This document shows positions 7,958 to 16,661 of a stretch of DNA of 64,000 bases, in pieces (within the stretch, counting starts at the first letter, position 1; every line of letters starts with the position of its first letter). The translations under genes and the position numbers were made by a program. The notes beneath the pieces were generated by a model. It was not told where the DNA came from and did not search any database. It saw nothing but the letters and a program-made list of their open reading frames with translations. Source of the stretch: Oricola thermophila (GTDB lineage Bacteria; Pseudomonadota; Alphaproteobacteria; Rhizobiales; Rhizobiaceae). The DNA is taken from the NCBI RefSeq assembly GCF_013358405.1, contig NZ_CP054836.1, forward strand, positions 1,488,001 to 1,552,000. The letters are read 5' to 3'.

Positions 7958-8983
7958 ATGAGCATAGTGATCCTCGGTATCGACCTGGGCAAGAACAGCT
8001 GTAGCATCGTCGGCCTCGACGCAGATGGATCGGTGATCGTGCGACGGCGGATGCGACGCGACGGGGTGATCGCGTTCGCCGCCAAGCTGCCGCCCTGCAC
8101 GATGGCAATGGAGGCGTGTTGCGGAGCGCATCATATGGGCCGCATGTTAGCAGGACTCGGCCACGAAGTCCGCTTGATGTCGCCGGAATATGTGCGCCCG
8201 TACGTCAAGGCGCAAAAGAACGACGACCGTGACGCCGAGGCGATCGCCGAAGCGGCGCCCCGGCCAACCATGCGCTTCGTCGAACTCAAGAGCGAAGAGC
8301 AACTCGACGTTCAGACGCTGCATCGGGTGCGCGATCGCTTGGTCGGTGAACGCACCTCGTTGACCAACCAGACAAGGAGCCTTCTGCTGGAGCGCGGGCA
8401 CGTCGCGGCGCAGGGCCACGCCCGACTGCGCCTCCTGCTCGGAGAATTGTTGGATTCAGGCGCGGGTGCGTTGAGCCGGCGCATGGCGTTCTTGCTCGGC
8501 GACATGCGCGCACGCTGGGACGAGTTGGACCGTCGCATCACTGCCTTTGATGCCGAGTTCGCAACCATGGCTCGGACCGACGATCGGGCCCGGCGGCTGA
8601 CAGGTATTCCTGGCATCGGAGCGCTGAACGCCACGGCTCTGGTAGCCGCAGTGGGCAGCGCGGCGACCTTCTCGAAGGGACGCGATCTTGCTGCTTGGTT
8701 GGGGCTCGTGCCTCGCCAGGTCACCACCGGCGGCAGGCCGAAGCTACTCGGGATCACGAAGCGGGGCAGCCGATATCTGCGCAAGATGCTGATCCAGGGC
8801 GCACGATCCGCCATGCCCTCGCTGGCCAAAACCGACACTGCGATTGGATCGTGGCTACGTGCACTTTTGGCCCGAGCCCATCCCAACGTTGCCGTCGTCG
8901 CGCTGGCCGCGAAGTTGGCCCGTATCGTCTGGGCGCTGCTCCGCCACGGTAAAACTTATCAAGCTGCGTCCATACCGGCATGA
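7958..8983 (+). CDS. IS110-family transposase (DEDD, RuvC-like plus C-terminal Tnp domain)
   Basis: A 341-residue transposase. The N-terminal RuvC-like domain has GIDLGKNS (first Asp near residue 9), the MEACCGAHH stretch near 50 and KNDDRDAEAIAE near 87, matching the DEDD catalytic set. The C-terminal transposase_20 domain contains LTGIPGIGALNATAL and GGRPKLLGITKRGSRYLRK near residues 210-275. IS110-type enzymes recombine without classical inverted termini and are guided by an element-encoded RNA in characterised members. The frame is intact, so this copy may be active. A GGAAGGAA ribosome-binding region precedes the ATG. Confidence 0.93.
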   Translation: MSIVILGIDLGKNSCSIVGLDADGSVIVRRRMRRDGVIAFAAKLPPCTMAMEACCGAHHMGRMLAGLGHEVRLMSPEYVRPYVKAQKNDDRDAEAIAEAAPRPTMRFVELKSEEQLDVQTLHRVRDRLVGERTSLTNQTRSLLLERGHVAAQGHARLRLLLGELLDSGAGALSRRMAFLLGDMRARWDELDRRITAFDAEFATMARTDDRARRLTGIPGIGALNATALVAAVGSAATFSKGRDLAAWLGLVPRQVTTGGRPKLLGITKRGSRYLRKMLIQGARSAMPSLAKTDTAIGSWLRALLARAHPNVAVVALAAKLARIVWALLRHGKTYQAASIPA

Positions 8984-9234
8984 GGAACATGCGTCCGGAG
9001 AAAACTTCGCCGGACGCGACGAACTGCGAGTGGTGAAAGGAAGATGGCCTGACAGTCGATCGGCGTCCCGAAAACCTCCGGCGCTAAATGGCCCTCGAGG
9101 CCGGCCCCTTTATGAGGATCGGAGCGCGCGGATCTCCATCTTGGCAACGGCTTTGCGCCGACATGCCGGATACGTTTGTGCAGACTGATCACACCATCAC
9201 CGGCAAACCACTTGCAATCGGGGCGGGCCATACG
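8984..9234 (+). ncRNA. Putative bridge/seeker RNA region of the IS1111-like element
   Basis: This 251-bp non-coding end follows the transposase, where IS1111-type elements encode their guide RNA. It begins with a perfect 8-bp hairpin (8991-8998 with 9010-9017). It contains three short segments matching the insertion junctions: CCCCTTTATG (9105-9114, as at the left junction), CTTTGCGCC (9151-9159, as in the empty target) and ATACGTTTG (9170-9178, as at the right junction). RNA production and exact ends are inferred. Confidence 0.5.
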
Positions 9235-9560
9235 TTTGCGCCCGCTGCGGAGACATGGGCGCGAACCACCGTGGAGTCGAACATCTGGACCAGATGCGCC
9301 GATGAGCTCAGATTCGCCAGATGATCAAGGAACACGTCGAACACGCCGGCCTTGCTCAACCGGTCGAACCGTTTCCAGATGCTGTTCCATTTGCCGAAGC
9401 GTTCCGGCAACGCACGCCACGTGACATTGTGAACCGCGAAATAATGCAGCGCTTCAAGGAACAACCGGTCATCGCGGCCTTTGGCCCCGCGCCGGGGAAG
9501 CGCCGCCCGAAACACGGCCAACGCCTTGTCCCAATCCTCATCCGTCATTCTCGTGGACAT
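9235..9560 (-). pseudogene. IS5-family transposase, N-terminal half
   Basis: Begins MSTRMTDEDWDKALAVF and runs through the DUF4096-type N-terminal region (NVTWRALPERFGK) to MFDSTVVRAHVSAAGA, where the IS1111-like element interrupts it. It is nearly identical to the first 108 residues of copy 2. The reading frame continues a few codons into the inserted element before stopping. Confidence 0.88.
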
Positions 9561-9655
9561 TGCCGACCCTCCAAATCAGTCGGCATTCCATGAATCACAT
9601 TGAAAACGCTTCGGGAATCCTCAAACCAATACCCGAGCCAATCCGTCCACACGGC

Positions 9656-10558
9656 CTAGCCAGAGAGAAAAAACGGGCGCAGGTGTCGTATAAGTTCCTC
9701 TGGCGCCTCTTCCTGTGGGAAGTGCCCGGACTTGACCATACCCCCATCGACAGTCGTTGCCCATTGCCGCCACAGGGCGAGAGGATCGCCAGCATTCGCC
9801 GGAAACCCAATATCGCTGTATATGAAGAACACTGGTGCTTCGATCCGACAGTGACTATCCTTGTCTGCTTGATCAAGTTCCCGGTCAATCGTCGCGCCTG
9901 CCCGGTAGTCTTCGCACATTGCCTCCACCCGATGCGGATCGGCGAACTGCCTCCGGTATTCGTTCAAGGCCCTGGCGTCGAATACATCGAGACTACGTCC
10001 CCTCGACCATGATGCGAGTGTCCAGTCTAAATACATTTCCGGATCGCCCGATATCATCCGTTCGGGTAATGGCGATGGCTGAGCGAGAAAGGACCAGTGA
10101 TAGGCTTTGAGAGCCATGCTTGCATCAAGCCCGTCCCACATGTCGCCGGTGGGGATGATCTCCACAATCCCAAGTTTCGATACCGTGTCGGGCCAGTCGA
10201 GAGCCATACGATAAGCCACCCGCGCGCCCCTGTCGTGCCCCAGTATGGCAAAACGCCGATAGCCCAGCCTTTTCATGGCCAGGACAATATCCTTGGCCAT
10301 GCTGCGCTTGGAGTAAGCGAAATGACCGTCTCCTGCTGGCGGGATGCTGCTGTCGCCGTAGCCGCGCAAATCAAAGAAATAGCAGGTGAAATCCCGGGCG
10401 AATTCCGCGGCAACGCGATGCCAGGTTACATGCGTCTGCGGATAGCCATGCAGGAAAACCAACGGCGGCCCTTCGCCGCAGCAGCGATAGTTCAGATCGA
10501 CACCATCACCTGCCACCTTGTTTTGTTTCAGCGACCAGAACTCCGATTCCATATCCAT
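9656..10558 (-). CDS. Alpha/beta hydrolase, fluoroacetate dehalogenase-like
   Basis: About 300 residues with an alpha/beta-hydrolase fold. HGYPQTHVTWHRVA near 37-50 gives the oxyanion region, GHDRGARVAYR holds the nucleophile Asp near 109 with the flanking arginines, and GHFPQEEAPEE near the C-terminus supplies the catalytic His. AYHWSFLAQPSPLPE (H154, W155) matches the halide-binding His-Trp pair of fluoroacetate dehalogenases, so a haloacid dehalogenase or close epoxide-hydrolase relative is likely. The start is ATG 10558; ATG 10552 has better spacing to GGGAGAG. The TAG stop lies in the CTAG at the end of the adjacent IS5 copy, so a few C-terminal residues may have been lost. Confidence 0.85.
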   Translation of the reverse strand: MDMESEFWSLKQNKVAGDGVDLNYRCCGEGPPLVFLHGYPQTHVTWHRVAAEFARDFTCYFFDLRGYGDSSIPPAGDGHFAYSKRSMAKDIVLAMKRLGYRRFAILGHDRGARVAYRMALDWPDTVSKLGIVEIIPTGDMWDGLDASMALKAYHWSFLAQPSPLPERMISGDPEMYLDWTLASWSRGRSLDVFDARALNEYRRQFADPHRVEAMCEDYRAGATIDRELDQADKDSHCRIEAPVFFIYSDIGFPANAGDPLALWRQWATTVDGGMVKSGHFPQEEAPEELIRHLRPFFLSG

Positions 10559-10885
10559 CTCTCCCGCAACGGTCTTCCGGCGAGCATGCTCGATCGCCCG
10601 GCCACCTTCTCCGGGCTGGCCATTCTTGCAATGTCGATCACAGCACGGCGAAGCAGCGCAGAAAATTGAAAAGAAGTCAGGCGATAGAAAACAAAAATCA
10701 GCTTCTCCGCCCGACCGTGATCCACCTTCGACACGGGTGTGAAATATTCTAAATCGGTTTTGAATCCTGCTCATTCGACAACGCAGCAGATCTGCGGAAA
10801 GATCGAGTCACTTTTTGAACGGGACGGGGCAGAACCCAGCAATATCACGGTGCAGCCCCGACATTGCCGGGAAAGGAGTAGTCAG
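10559..10885. other. Intergenic region between divergent hydrolase and enoyl-CoA hydratase genes
   Basis: It should contain both divergent promoters. No reading frame with coding character and no clear operator were recognised. An AAAGGAG ribosome-binding site at 10872-10878 serves the GTG start at 10886. Confidence 0.5.
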
Positions 10886-11389
10886 GTGGCCGGAGATCTG
10901 GTGCTTGTCGCATGTCGCGACAATGGCGTGGCCGAGGTGACGCTGAATGTACCCAGATCGCTCAACGCATTATCGCCGAAATTGATCGATGCGCTGAACG
11001 ATACGGTTCTCGAACTGGACCGAGACGATACGGTGCGCGTTTTTCTTCTGACCGGTACCGGGCGGCACTTCTGCGCCGGCGCCGATATTGATGCGATGCT
11101 GGACATGTCGGTTTCCGAGGCCGTGCGCACTGGCTTTTCGGGGAGCAGTCACCAGCTCGCAAGGATAACGAAACCGATCATCGCGGCCGTCAACGGCCAT
11201 GCGCTCGGGGGTGGTTGCGAGCTAGTCGAAATTTGCGATATTGTGATCGCAGCCGACAATGCCGTGTTTGGCCATCCCGAAGTGAGACTCGGCGTCATGC
11301 CCGGCGCCGGAGGAAGCCAGCGTCTAGAGGTGGTCGCGAGATTTTGGACCAGTTGCTAAGCTTTAGCGACTGACGAAGGAATACCCCAG

Positions 11390-11698
11390 ATGACAAAGCG
11401 GAAACGCTATTCGGCGGAGTTCAAGGCCAAGGTTGCGCTTGAAGCCATCCGCGAAGAGTTGACGACGGCCGAGCTGGCCAGGAAGTACGGCGTCCATCCG
11501 ACAATGATCAGCGGATGGAAGAGAACGGCAATCGAGAACATGGCATCGGCATTTGGTGGTGCGGTATCGGCCGAGCCGGCGATATCCAGGAAGGATGTCG
11601 AGAAGCTGCATGCCAAGATCGGCCAGTTGGTCGTGGAGCGCGATTTTTTATCGGAAGCCTCCAGTCTCATCCTCGGCACTGGAGGCAAAAAGCGGTGA
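11390..11698 (+). CDS. IS3-family transposase OrfA
   Basis: A 102-residue DNA-binding protein of the transposase_8 type: MTKRKRYSAEFKAKVALEAI at the N-terminus, the helix-turn-helix TAELARKYGVHPTMISGWK near residues 24-43, then a helical segment able to form a leucine zipper. The stop overlaps the OrfB start (GTGA), which allows coupled translation or a frameshifted OrfAB product. Confidence 0.92.
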   Translation: MTKRKRYSAEFKAKVALEAIREELTTAELARKYGVHPTMISGWKRTAIENMASAFGGAVSAEPAISRKDVEKLHAKIGQLVVERDFLSEASSLILGTGGKKR

Positions 11699-12525
11699 AG
11701 CAGGACCATCCCGATCTCAGCGTCCGGCGGCAGTGCAGCCTGCTGTCGCTGGCGCGCTCCAGCCTCTCCTATCAACCGCGCGGGGAAAGCGCCGAGAACC
11801 TGGCGTTCATGAAAATCATCGACCGGCAGTTCCTGGAAACGCCATGGTACGGCTCGCGGCAAATGGCCCGCCACATGCAGCGAGAGGGACACAGATGCGG
11901 GCGCCATCGGGTGCGGCGACTGATGAGGCTCATGCGGCTGGTGCCGATTTACCAGGAGCCGAAGACGAGCACGAAACACCCCGAGCACAAGATTTACCCG
12001 TACCTTCTCAAAGGCTTGGCCATCACCCGACCCAATCAGGTCTGGTGTACGGACATCAGCTATATCCCGATGCGCCGGGGCTTCCTGTACCTCGTGGCGG
12101 TCATGGACTGGCACAGCCGGAAAGTTCTGAGCTGGCGGCTGTCGAACAGCATGGATGCCGGGTTCTGCGTCGAGGCACTGAAGGAGGCGCTGGCCAGATA
12201 CGGCCCGCCCGAGATATTCAACTCCGACCAGGGCTCGCAGTTCACCAGCGCCGACTTCACCGATGTCCTGAATGATGCCAAGGTGAAGATCTCGATGGAC
12301 GGCCGTGGGCGCTGGATCGATAATCGGATGATCGAGCGCTTCTGGCGGTCCCTAAAATACGAGTGTGTCTACCTGAACGCCTTCGAGACCGGCTCGGAGG
12401 CCCGACACGGGATTGGCGCCTGGATCACCTATTACAATGAGAAGCGCCCGCACTCATCGCATGGGCTGCTGACGCCGGGCGAGGCATATGATAGCCGGGC
12501 CCCAAACCTGAAAGCCGCCGCCTGA
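11695..12525 (+). CDS. IS3-family transposase OrfB (DDE integrase core)
   Basis: About 276 residues with an HTH_21-type N-terminal segment (YGSRQMARHMQREGHRCGRH) and an rve integrase core. The catalytic triad is visible as D in VWCTDISYI, D in FNSDQGSQF and E in IERFWRSLK. The GTG start overlaps the orfA stop. The frame is intact, so this copy could be active and could mobilise the truncated copy. Confidence 0.92.
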   Translation: MKQDHPDLSVRRQCSLLSLARSSLSYQPRGESAENLAFMKIIDRQFLETPWYGSRQMARHMQREGHRCGRHRVRRLMRLMRLVPIYQEPKTSTKHPEHKIYPYLLKGLAITRPNQVWCTDISYIPMRRGFLYLVAVMDWHSRKVLSWRLSNSMDAGFCVEALKEALARYGPPEIFNSDQGSQFTSADFTDVLNDAKVKISMDGRGRWIDNRMIERFWRSLKYECVYLNAFETGSEARHGIGAWITYYNEKRPHSSHGLLTPGEAYDSRAPNLKAAA

Positions 12526-13121
12526 AATGAAACCAATGCGATAGCTTAGCCCGGCGGCAAACTGGTCGAAATTCTAGGACCACCTCTTCTCCCCCGCCTT
12601 CTGGGCCGCCACAAGGCACTTGATTTGTTGCTGACCGGCAGAAGGATGAGCGCGACCGAGGCCGAACGTGTCGGGCTCGTTTCCCGGATTGTGGCAGCAG
12701 CGGATCTATTGTCCGAAGCCCGCACCGTCGCAGCCGAACATGCAGCATTCTCCCTGCCGATACTGAAGATGATCAAGGCATCGGTGAATGCGACCAGTGA
12801 AATCCCGCTGGAAAGCGGCTTGTTCATGGAACGTGGCTTGTTTTACAGGTCGTTGGCAATGGCGGATTCGCGTGAGGGTATGAGCGCGTTCAAGGAAAGA
12901 CGCGATCCCGTGTTTCGTGACCGGTAAATCCTTGGGGCGTTGGTAGGTTGTCACGCGTCGCTACCTGCCTTGGCTTGAACCGCGCGCCGTGCACAGCGAC
13001 CTTTTCCAGGCGATCCGAGACGAAACATGGATGTGCAGGGCGGATTCGCTCATGCCGATCTGAGTTTTTCTCAGTTTTCCGCGTTCCGGGAGAACGCCGT
13101 GCTGGATGGAGGAGGTTTAAC

Positions 13122-13589
13122 ATGTTCGATCCGATCAAACGCGCACGCGACAGCTATGCTCGACAGAACTTCCTGCGGTTTCTGGGCACCGAGCTCGAAA
13201 GCCTGGAGCCGGGCAGATGCACCATTACCCTGGCCATCCGCCCCGAACTGACCCAGCAGCACGGTTTTGCCCATGCCGGGGTGATCACCACGCTTGCCGA
13301 TACCGCGGCCGGATATGCGGCCTATTCCACGATGCCGGAGAATGCGTCGGTTCTGACCGTCGAATTCAAGGTAAACCTGATCAAACCGGCCATGGGTCAG
13401 GCCCTGCGCGCCGAAGCGAACACGATCAAAGCGGGGCGGACGCTTTCCGTGGTCGAGGCGAACGTGTTTGCCATCGACGGCGGCAACGAAGCGCTAGCGG
13501 CTCGAATGCAGGCCACCATGATGTGCCTTGCGGGCAAGGCCGATGATCCCTCGATTTCGCAGCGGCAGGAAACCGAGCGGAAGAATTGA
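13122..13589 (+). CDS. PaaI-family thioesterase (hotdog fold)
   Basis: A 155-residue hotdog protein. QQHGFAHAGVITTLADTAAGYAA near residues 45-67 is the hallmark of PaaI-type acyl-CoA thioesterases (HGG-like region plus the D/T catalytic helix), and VEFKVNLIKPA follows. The start is ATG 13122 behind a strong GGAGGAGG. It follows the broken enoyl-CoA hydratase and likely acted with it on a CoA intermediate. Confidence 0.88.
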   Translation: MFDPIKRARDSYARQNFLRFLGTELESLEPGRCTITLAIRPELTQQHGFAHAGVITTLADTAAGYAAYSTMPENASVLTVEFKVNLIKPAMGQALRAEANTIKAGRTLSVVEANVFAIDGGNEALAARMQATMMCLAGKADDPSISQRQETERKN

Positions 13590-13694
13590 CCGCGTACCGA
13601 TATTTATGCCGGAGGCGCGCGAAACGGAGCAGGACGGCGGAAGCGTGCGAACCGGTTCAGAGCGGCTAGTATTGAGAGGCGAGCCCATATCGAC

Positions 13695-14318
13695 TTGCTG
13701 ACATTGACGATCTCCATTGGCCTGCTGTGGGGGCTCGCTGTGCTGGTGCCCGGGCCGGACACGCTCATGATCGTGAATATTGCCATGCGAGCGGGGCGAT
13801 GCCGCGCCTTGTCCACGGTCGCCGGGATCGTTTGCGGCACGCTGATCTTTTGGCTGACCGGATTTTTCGGGGTGGCAGCCCTGTTCTATGCCGCACCGTG
13901 GAGCTATCATGCCTTGAGAATTGGTGGGGCACTCTACCTGATTCATCTCGGCCGGCGGATGATCCAGACTGACATGAATTCCCTTACGCGGGCGGCTGTT
14001 GACGCTCCCCGGACGACGACCATTTCGACACCACGCGCATTTGCGATTGGGGTTACCGTAAACTTGTCAAACCCCAAAACCGCACTGTTCATCGCGAGCC
14101 TTTATGCAAGCGCCCTGCCGCCCTCACCGCCGATGATGTTGGTTGGAGCCGTTACATTGACGACGGTATCGCTGTCCGCCACCTGGTACAGCTTGCTGGC
14201 ATTGGCCCTGACTTCCCGAACGGGACAAGGCTACCTCGCCGGCGTCAAACGGCATCTGACGCGCGTCTTCGGCGCCATTTTCGTGGTCTTTGGCGTGAAA
14301 CTGATTCTGCAAAAATGA
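13695..14318 (+). CDS. LysE/RhtB-family amino-acid exporter
   Basis: A 207-residue inner-membrane protein with about six helices. The N-terminal PGPDTLMIVNIAMRAGR motif near residue 20 and the NLSNPKTALF segment near 118 are typical of LysE/RhtB exporters of amino acids or related metabolites. The start appears to be TTG 13695, with GAGGCGAG upstream. It lies 105 bp after the thioesterase on the same strand. Confidence 0.88.
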   Translation: MLTLTISIGLLWGLAVLVPGPDTLMIVNIAMRAGRCRALSTVAGIVCGTLIFWLTGFFGVAALFYAAPWSYHALRIGGALYLIHLGRRMIQTDMNSLTRAAVDAPRTTTISTPRAFAIGVTVNLSNPKTALFIASLYASALPPSPPMMLVGAVTLTTVSLSATWYSLLALALTSRTGQGYLAGVKRHLTRVFGAIFVVFGVKLILQK

Positions 14319-14470
14319 TGGTGCGCGCTTCGACATGGCTGCAGCTGTATCGCCCCCTCCCCCCACCTCCCACTACCTCCCGAGTGCCCCTTCTACCCGT
14401 GGGCATGACAGCCCCGCGTAGTGCCCTCGCCTGCCTTTTCGTTCCTGTAAGGCGAGTTTATTCTTGCCGC

Positions 14471-15391
14471 ATGCCAGACAAACCCAATCCCATGCCGCGA
14501 CTCAAAGTGCCGCTGAACGCCCTGCGCGCGTTTGAAGCGGCTGCGCGTCTACGGTCCATCAAGGGGGCCGCCATGGAGCTCGGTGTGACGCCTTCTGCCG
14601 TATCCCATCAGGTCAAGGCGCTTGAGGCCGCTTTGGGGGTGGACCTCTTGCGGCGGGTCGGGGCATCGCTTCATCTGACAGAGGCCGGCGGCAAGCTGTC
14701 GGGGCAGTTGACCGGCGGTTTTTACCAGATCGCCTCGGCCGTGGAAGAACTTACCGCCGAGCGCAAGAACGGTCCTGTGCGCCTGACCATGTTGCCCACC
14801 TTCGCCGTGCACTGGCTTTCGCCCCGCCTGTCTGATTATCCGTTCGAGCGCGCTGGCTTCGAATTGCTCATCTCCACAAGTCAGGCCGCGCTCGACCTCT
14901 CTGCCGGTGAGGCCGACGCCGCCATCCGCCACGGCCGGGGACAATGGGACGGGCTGATGGCCGATCTTCTGTTCGATGAGACGGTCACGCTGTTTGCTCC
15001 GCCCGGACTTCTTGACGGTAACAATCCCCGTGCCACGGCGGCAGGTGCAAACCTGTTCCTCTCACAGCATCGCAAACAGAATTGGAAGGTCTGGAATGCC
15101 AGCCTGCCGGGCGGGCCACTGGAACCGGCGGCGGTCACGATTGTGGATTCCGCCGGTCTGGGGCTCAAGGCCGCTGCGGATGGTGCGGGGATAACGCTGG
15201 CAGGCTGGGAAATCGCGCAGGCCGATGTGCAGGCCGGGCGGCTGATTCCGATGTTCGAGCACCGCATCGATACCGGCGCAGGATACTGGCTTGTCTACCC
15301 CGAGGCGTTAGCTCGTGACCGGCGCATCAGGAACCTTCGCAAATGGCTCTTGGAAGAAACCGAAGCCTGCCGGGCGCCGAAAGCGTGCTGA
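14471..15391 (+). CDS. LysR-family regulator, GcvA-like
   Basis: A 306-residue LysR regulator. The helix-turn-helix spans about residues 10-65 (LNALRAFEAAARLRSIKGAA and VTPSAVSHQVKALE), followed by a substrate-binding domain whose FAVHWLSPRLSDY and GEADAAIRHG segments resemble the GcvA/AmpR subgroup. The start is ATG 14471; ATG 14492 is an alternative. The upstream open frame from 14315 lacks coding character. It points at the cupin gene convergently, and the exporter genes on both sides are plausible targets. Confidence 0.88.
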   Translation: MPDKPNPMPRLKVPLNALRAFEAAARLRSIKGAAMELGVTPSAVSHQVKALEAALGVDLLRRVGASLHLTEAGGKLSGQLTGGFYQIASAVEELTAERKNGPVRLTMLPTFAVHWLSPRLSDYPFERAGFELLISTSQAALDLSAGEADAAIRHGRGQWDGLMADLLFDETVTLFAPPGLLDGNNPRATAAGANLFLSQHRKQNWKVWNASLPGGPLEPAAVTIVDSAGLGLKAAADGAGITLAGWEIAQADVQAGRLIPMFEHRIDTGAGYWLVYPEALARDRRIRNLRKWLLEETEACRAPKAC

Positions 15392-15450
15392 GTGCCCGGG
15401 CCGCGTGATGCCCGGCCCGTTCGGCCCCTTGCGGCAACGCGCGGTCTCGC

Positions 15451-15957
15451 TCACTCCCCCAGCCAGTAGTCAACGCTGTCCGTCTTGCGCCAAGTGGCGG
15501 CAAGCCGTCGCTCGGCCCGATTCCCGCCCGGCGCGCTGCCCGCGAATACAGCTACCTTGCTGCTGTCGGGATATTCTGCAACGTCAGGTTCGCGCATCGA
15601 GCTTATCGCGATATAGCGCAGCGCCGTATCCCCCGCTTTCAACTGGTGCGCTGTCTCCGGCCCGCCTGCGGGACAAACCACCACATCGCCCGCACTTACC
15701 GACCATTCTGTTTCCCCATGGCGCAACGTGCCACTGCCTTCGAGGATGATGAAGATTTCATCATTTGCATGATGACAATGAAACGGCCAGGCACTTTTTC
15801 CGGGTGGCACTTCGGTCAGGCGGGCCCCGAGGTAACGCGCGCCCTTGGGAGCGGCAATCGAAGCGAAGCATGCGTCGAAGCGGTCTGCATGCGTCTGCCG
15901 GGTCATGGCAAGGTCCGAAAGCCTGACGAGAGGGCTTGTTTCTTCATGTGTAGTCAT
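15451..15957 (-). CDS. Cupin-domain protein
   Basis: A 168-residue single-domain cupin. Motif 1 is WPFHCHHANDEIFIILEGSG near residues 56-76 with the metal-binding histidines and Glu, and motif 2 includes GDVVVCPAGGPETAHQL. Such proteins may be isomerases, dioxygenases or sugar-binding proteins; no substrate can be assigned. It lies 110 bp downstream of the LysE-type exporter on the same strand. Confidence 0.85.
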   Translation of the reverse strand: MTTHEETSPLVRLSDLAMTRQTHADRFDACFASIAAPKGARYLGARLTEVPPGKSAWPFHCHHANDEIFIILEGSGTLRHGETEWSVSAGDVVVCPAGGPETAHQLKAGDTALRYIAISSMREPDVAEYPDSSKVAVFAGSAPGGNRAERRLAATWRKTDSVDYWLGE

Positions 15958-16067
15958 GGCGTCCTCCTTTCCCCCAAAAGGGCACTGCCCGGCGAGTCAT
16001 GACAATTGAATCCTTCTCCACCATGATGAAGAAGTCTTCATGCCCACGCGCTCCCAAGACCCCCACC

Positions 16068-16661
16068 TTACATCCAGAACATCGCGCCGGTGAATGCCGT
16101 CAGCCCCGCCATGATCCGGTTGATCAGGCGAATTCGGTGGCTGTTTGTTGTAAGCCTCCGCACGCTTGCACCGAAACAGACCCAGGCGAGCATTGAGGGC
16201 GCACCCACGGCGAGAAAAGCCAAGCTGAAAACCGTGATCTGAAGGAGCATGGAATATTGCGAGCTCAAAAAGACGGAACAGATGGTGACAGCGATCAGCC
16301 AGGCCTTTGGGTTGATGAACTGAAAGACCGCTGCTTCCCGAAAGTTGATTGGCCGTGGAGATGAAACACTCTCAGGCGCGCCGGCCTGCCATAGGCGCGA
16401 CGACAACCAGAACAGATATGCGGTTCCCAAGACCTTCAACGCGAACTGGATCGCGGGCTCGGCCGCAAAGATCGTCCCCAGCCCGAACCCCGTCAGCAGC
16501 AATTGAAGTGCCACTCCCGAGGTTATTCCCAAGATATGAGGCACGCTTCGTCCAATTCCGAAGACGAGCCCTGAACTCGCCAGCATCATGTTGTTCGGCC
16601 CAGGCGTTATCGTCATCACAAATATGTAAATGGCGAGCGGCACTAAGGCAGATATCTCCAT
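16068..16661 (-). CDS. LysE-family exporter
   Basis: A 197-residue multi-helix membrane protein with the TITPGPNNMMLASSG motif near residues 15-30 and the FQFINPKAWLIAV segment in the second half, as in LysE/RhtB transporters. The start is ATG 16661 behind AGGAGAC with good spacing. It probably exports an amino acid or amine. It is the second exporter of this family in 3 kb, but sequence similarity between the two is low. Confidence 0.88.
   Translation of the reverse strand: MEISALVPLAIYIFVMTITPGPNNMMLASSGLVFGIGRSVPHILGITSGVALQLLLTGFGLGTIFAAEPAIQFALKVLGTAYLFWLSSRLWQAGAPESVSSPRPINFREAAVFQFINPKAWLIAVTICSVFLSSQYSMLLQITVFSLAFLAVGAPSMLAWVCFGASVRRLTTNSHRIRLINRIMAGLTAFTGAMFWM

Larger units (their letters stand above)
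7889..9234 (+). mobile_element. IS110-superfamily element, IS1111-like
   Basis: The boundaries come from comparison with uninterrupted IS5 copy 2: host sequence resumes after a shared TTT on both sides (7886-7888 and 9235-9237). The 1346-bp element has perfect subterminal inverted repeats, GGCCCGCCCC at 7895-7904 and its complement at 9220-9229, set 6 and 5 bp in from the ends. Subterminal repeats and a long 3' non-coding end are hallmarks of the IS1111 subgroup. It carries one transposase gene. Confidence 0.85.
7431..9659 (-). mobile_element. IS5-family element (IS427-like), copy 1, split by an IS1111-like insertion
   Basis: Both ends begin at CTAG followed by the inverted repeat GGCCGTGTGGACGGAT or a close variant (left end 7431, right end reading inward from 9659). 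The intact arrangement is seen in copy 2 (17184-18063, opposite strand). Here the transposase is cut in the middle by the element at 7889-9234, and its C-terminal half is further degraded. It is inactive by itself. Its right-hand CTAG supplies the stop codon of the neighbouring hydrolase gene. Confidence 0.85.
11326..12587 (+). mobile_element. IS3-family element, complete copy
   Basis: A 1262-bp element with imperfect inverted ends starting AGAGGTGGTC and flanked by a 3-bp TCT duplication (11323-11325 and 12588-12590). It has the IS3 layout of a helix-turn-helix orfA and a DDE orfB in an overlapping frame. A truncated copy in the opposite orientation lies at 27246-28153. Confidence 0.92.
10886..12927 (+). 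pseudogene. Enoyl-CoA hydratase/isomerase gene interrupted by an IS3 element
   Basis: The first part (10886-11325) encodes a crotonase N-terminus with GTGRHFCAGADIDAML and ITKPIIAAVNGHALGGGCEL, the oxyanion-hole segments. The rest (12588-12927) resumes at LPRLLGRHKALDLLLTGRRM. Removing the IS and one copy of the TCT duplication restores the usual SQRLPRLLGR junction, so the break is a clean and probably recent insertion. The intact protein would be about 260 residues. The start is GTG 10886 behind AAAGGAG. It is the first gene of a plus-strand set with a thioesterase and an exporter. Confidence 0.9.

Noticed and set aside
7310..8134. Long minus-strand frame of 274 codons
   Set aside because: It joins the antisense of the IS1111-like end to an IS5 transposase half and intergenic DNA; only the IS5 part is genuine coding sequence.
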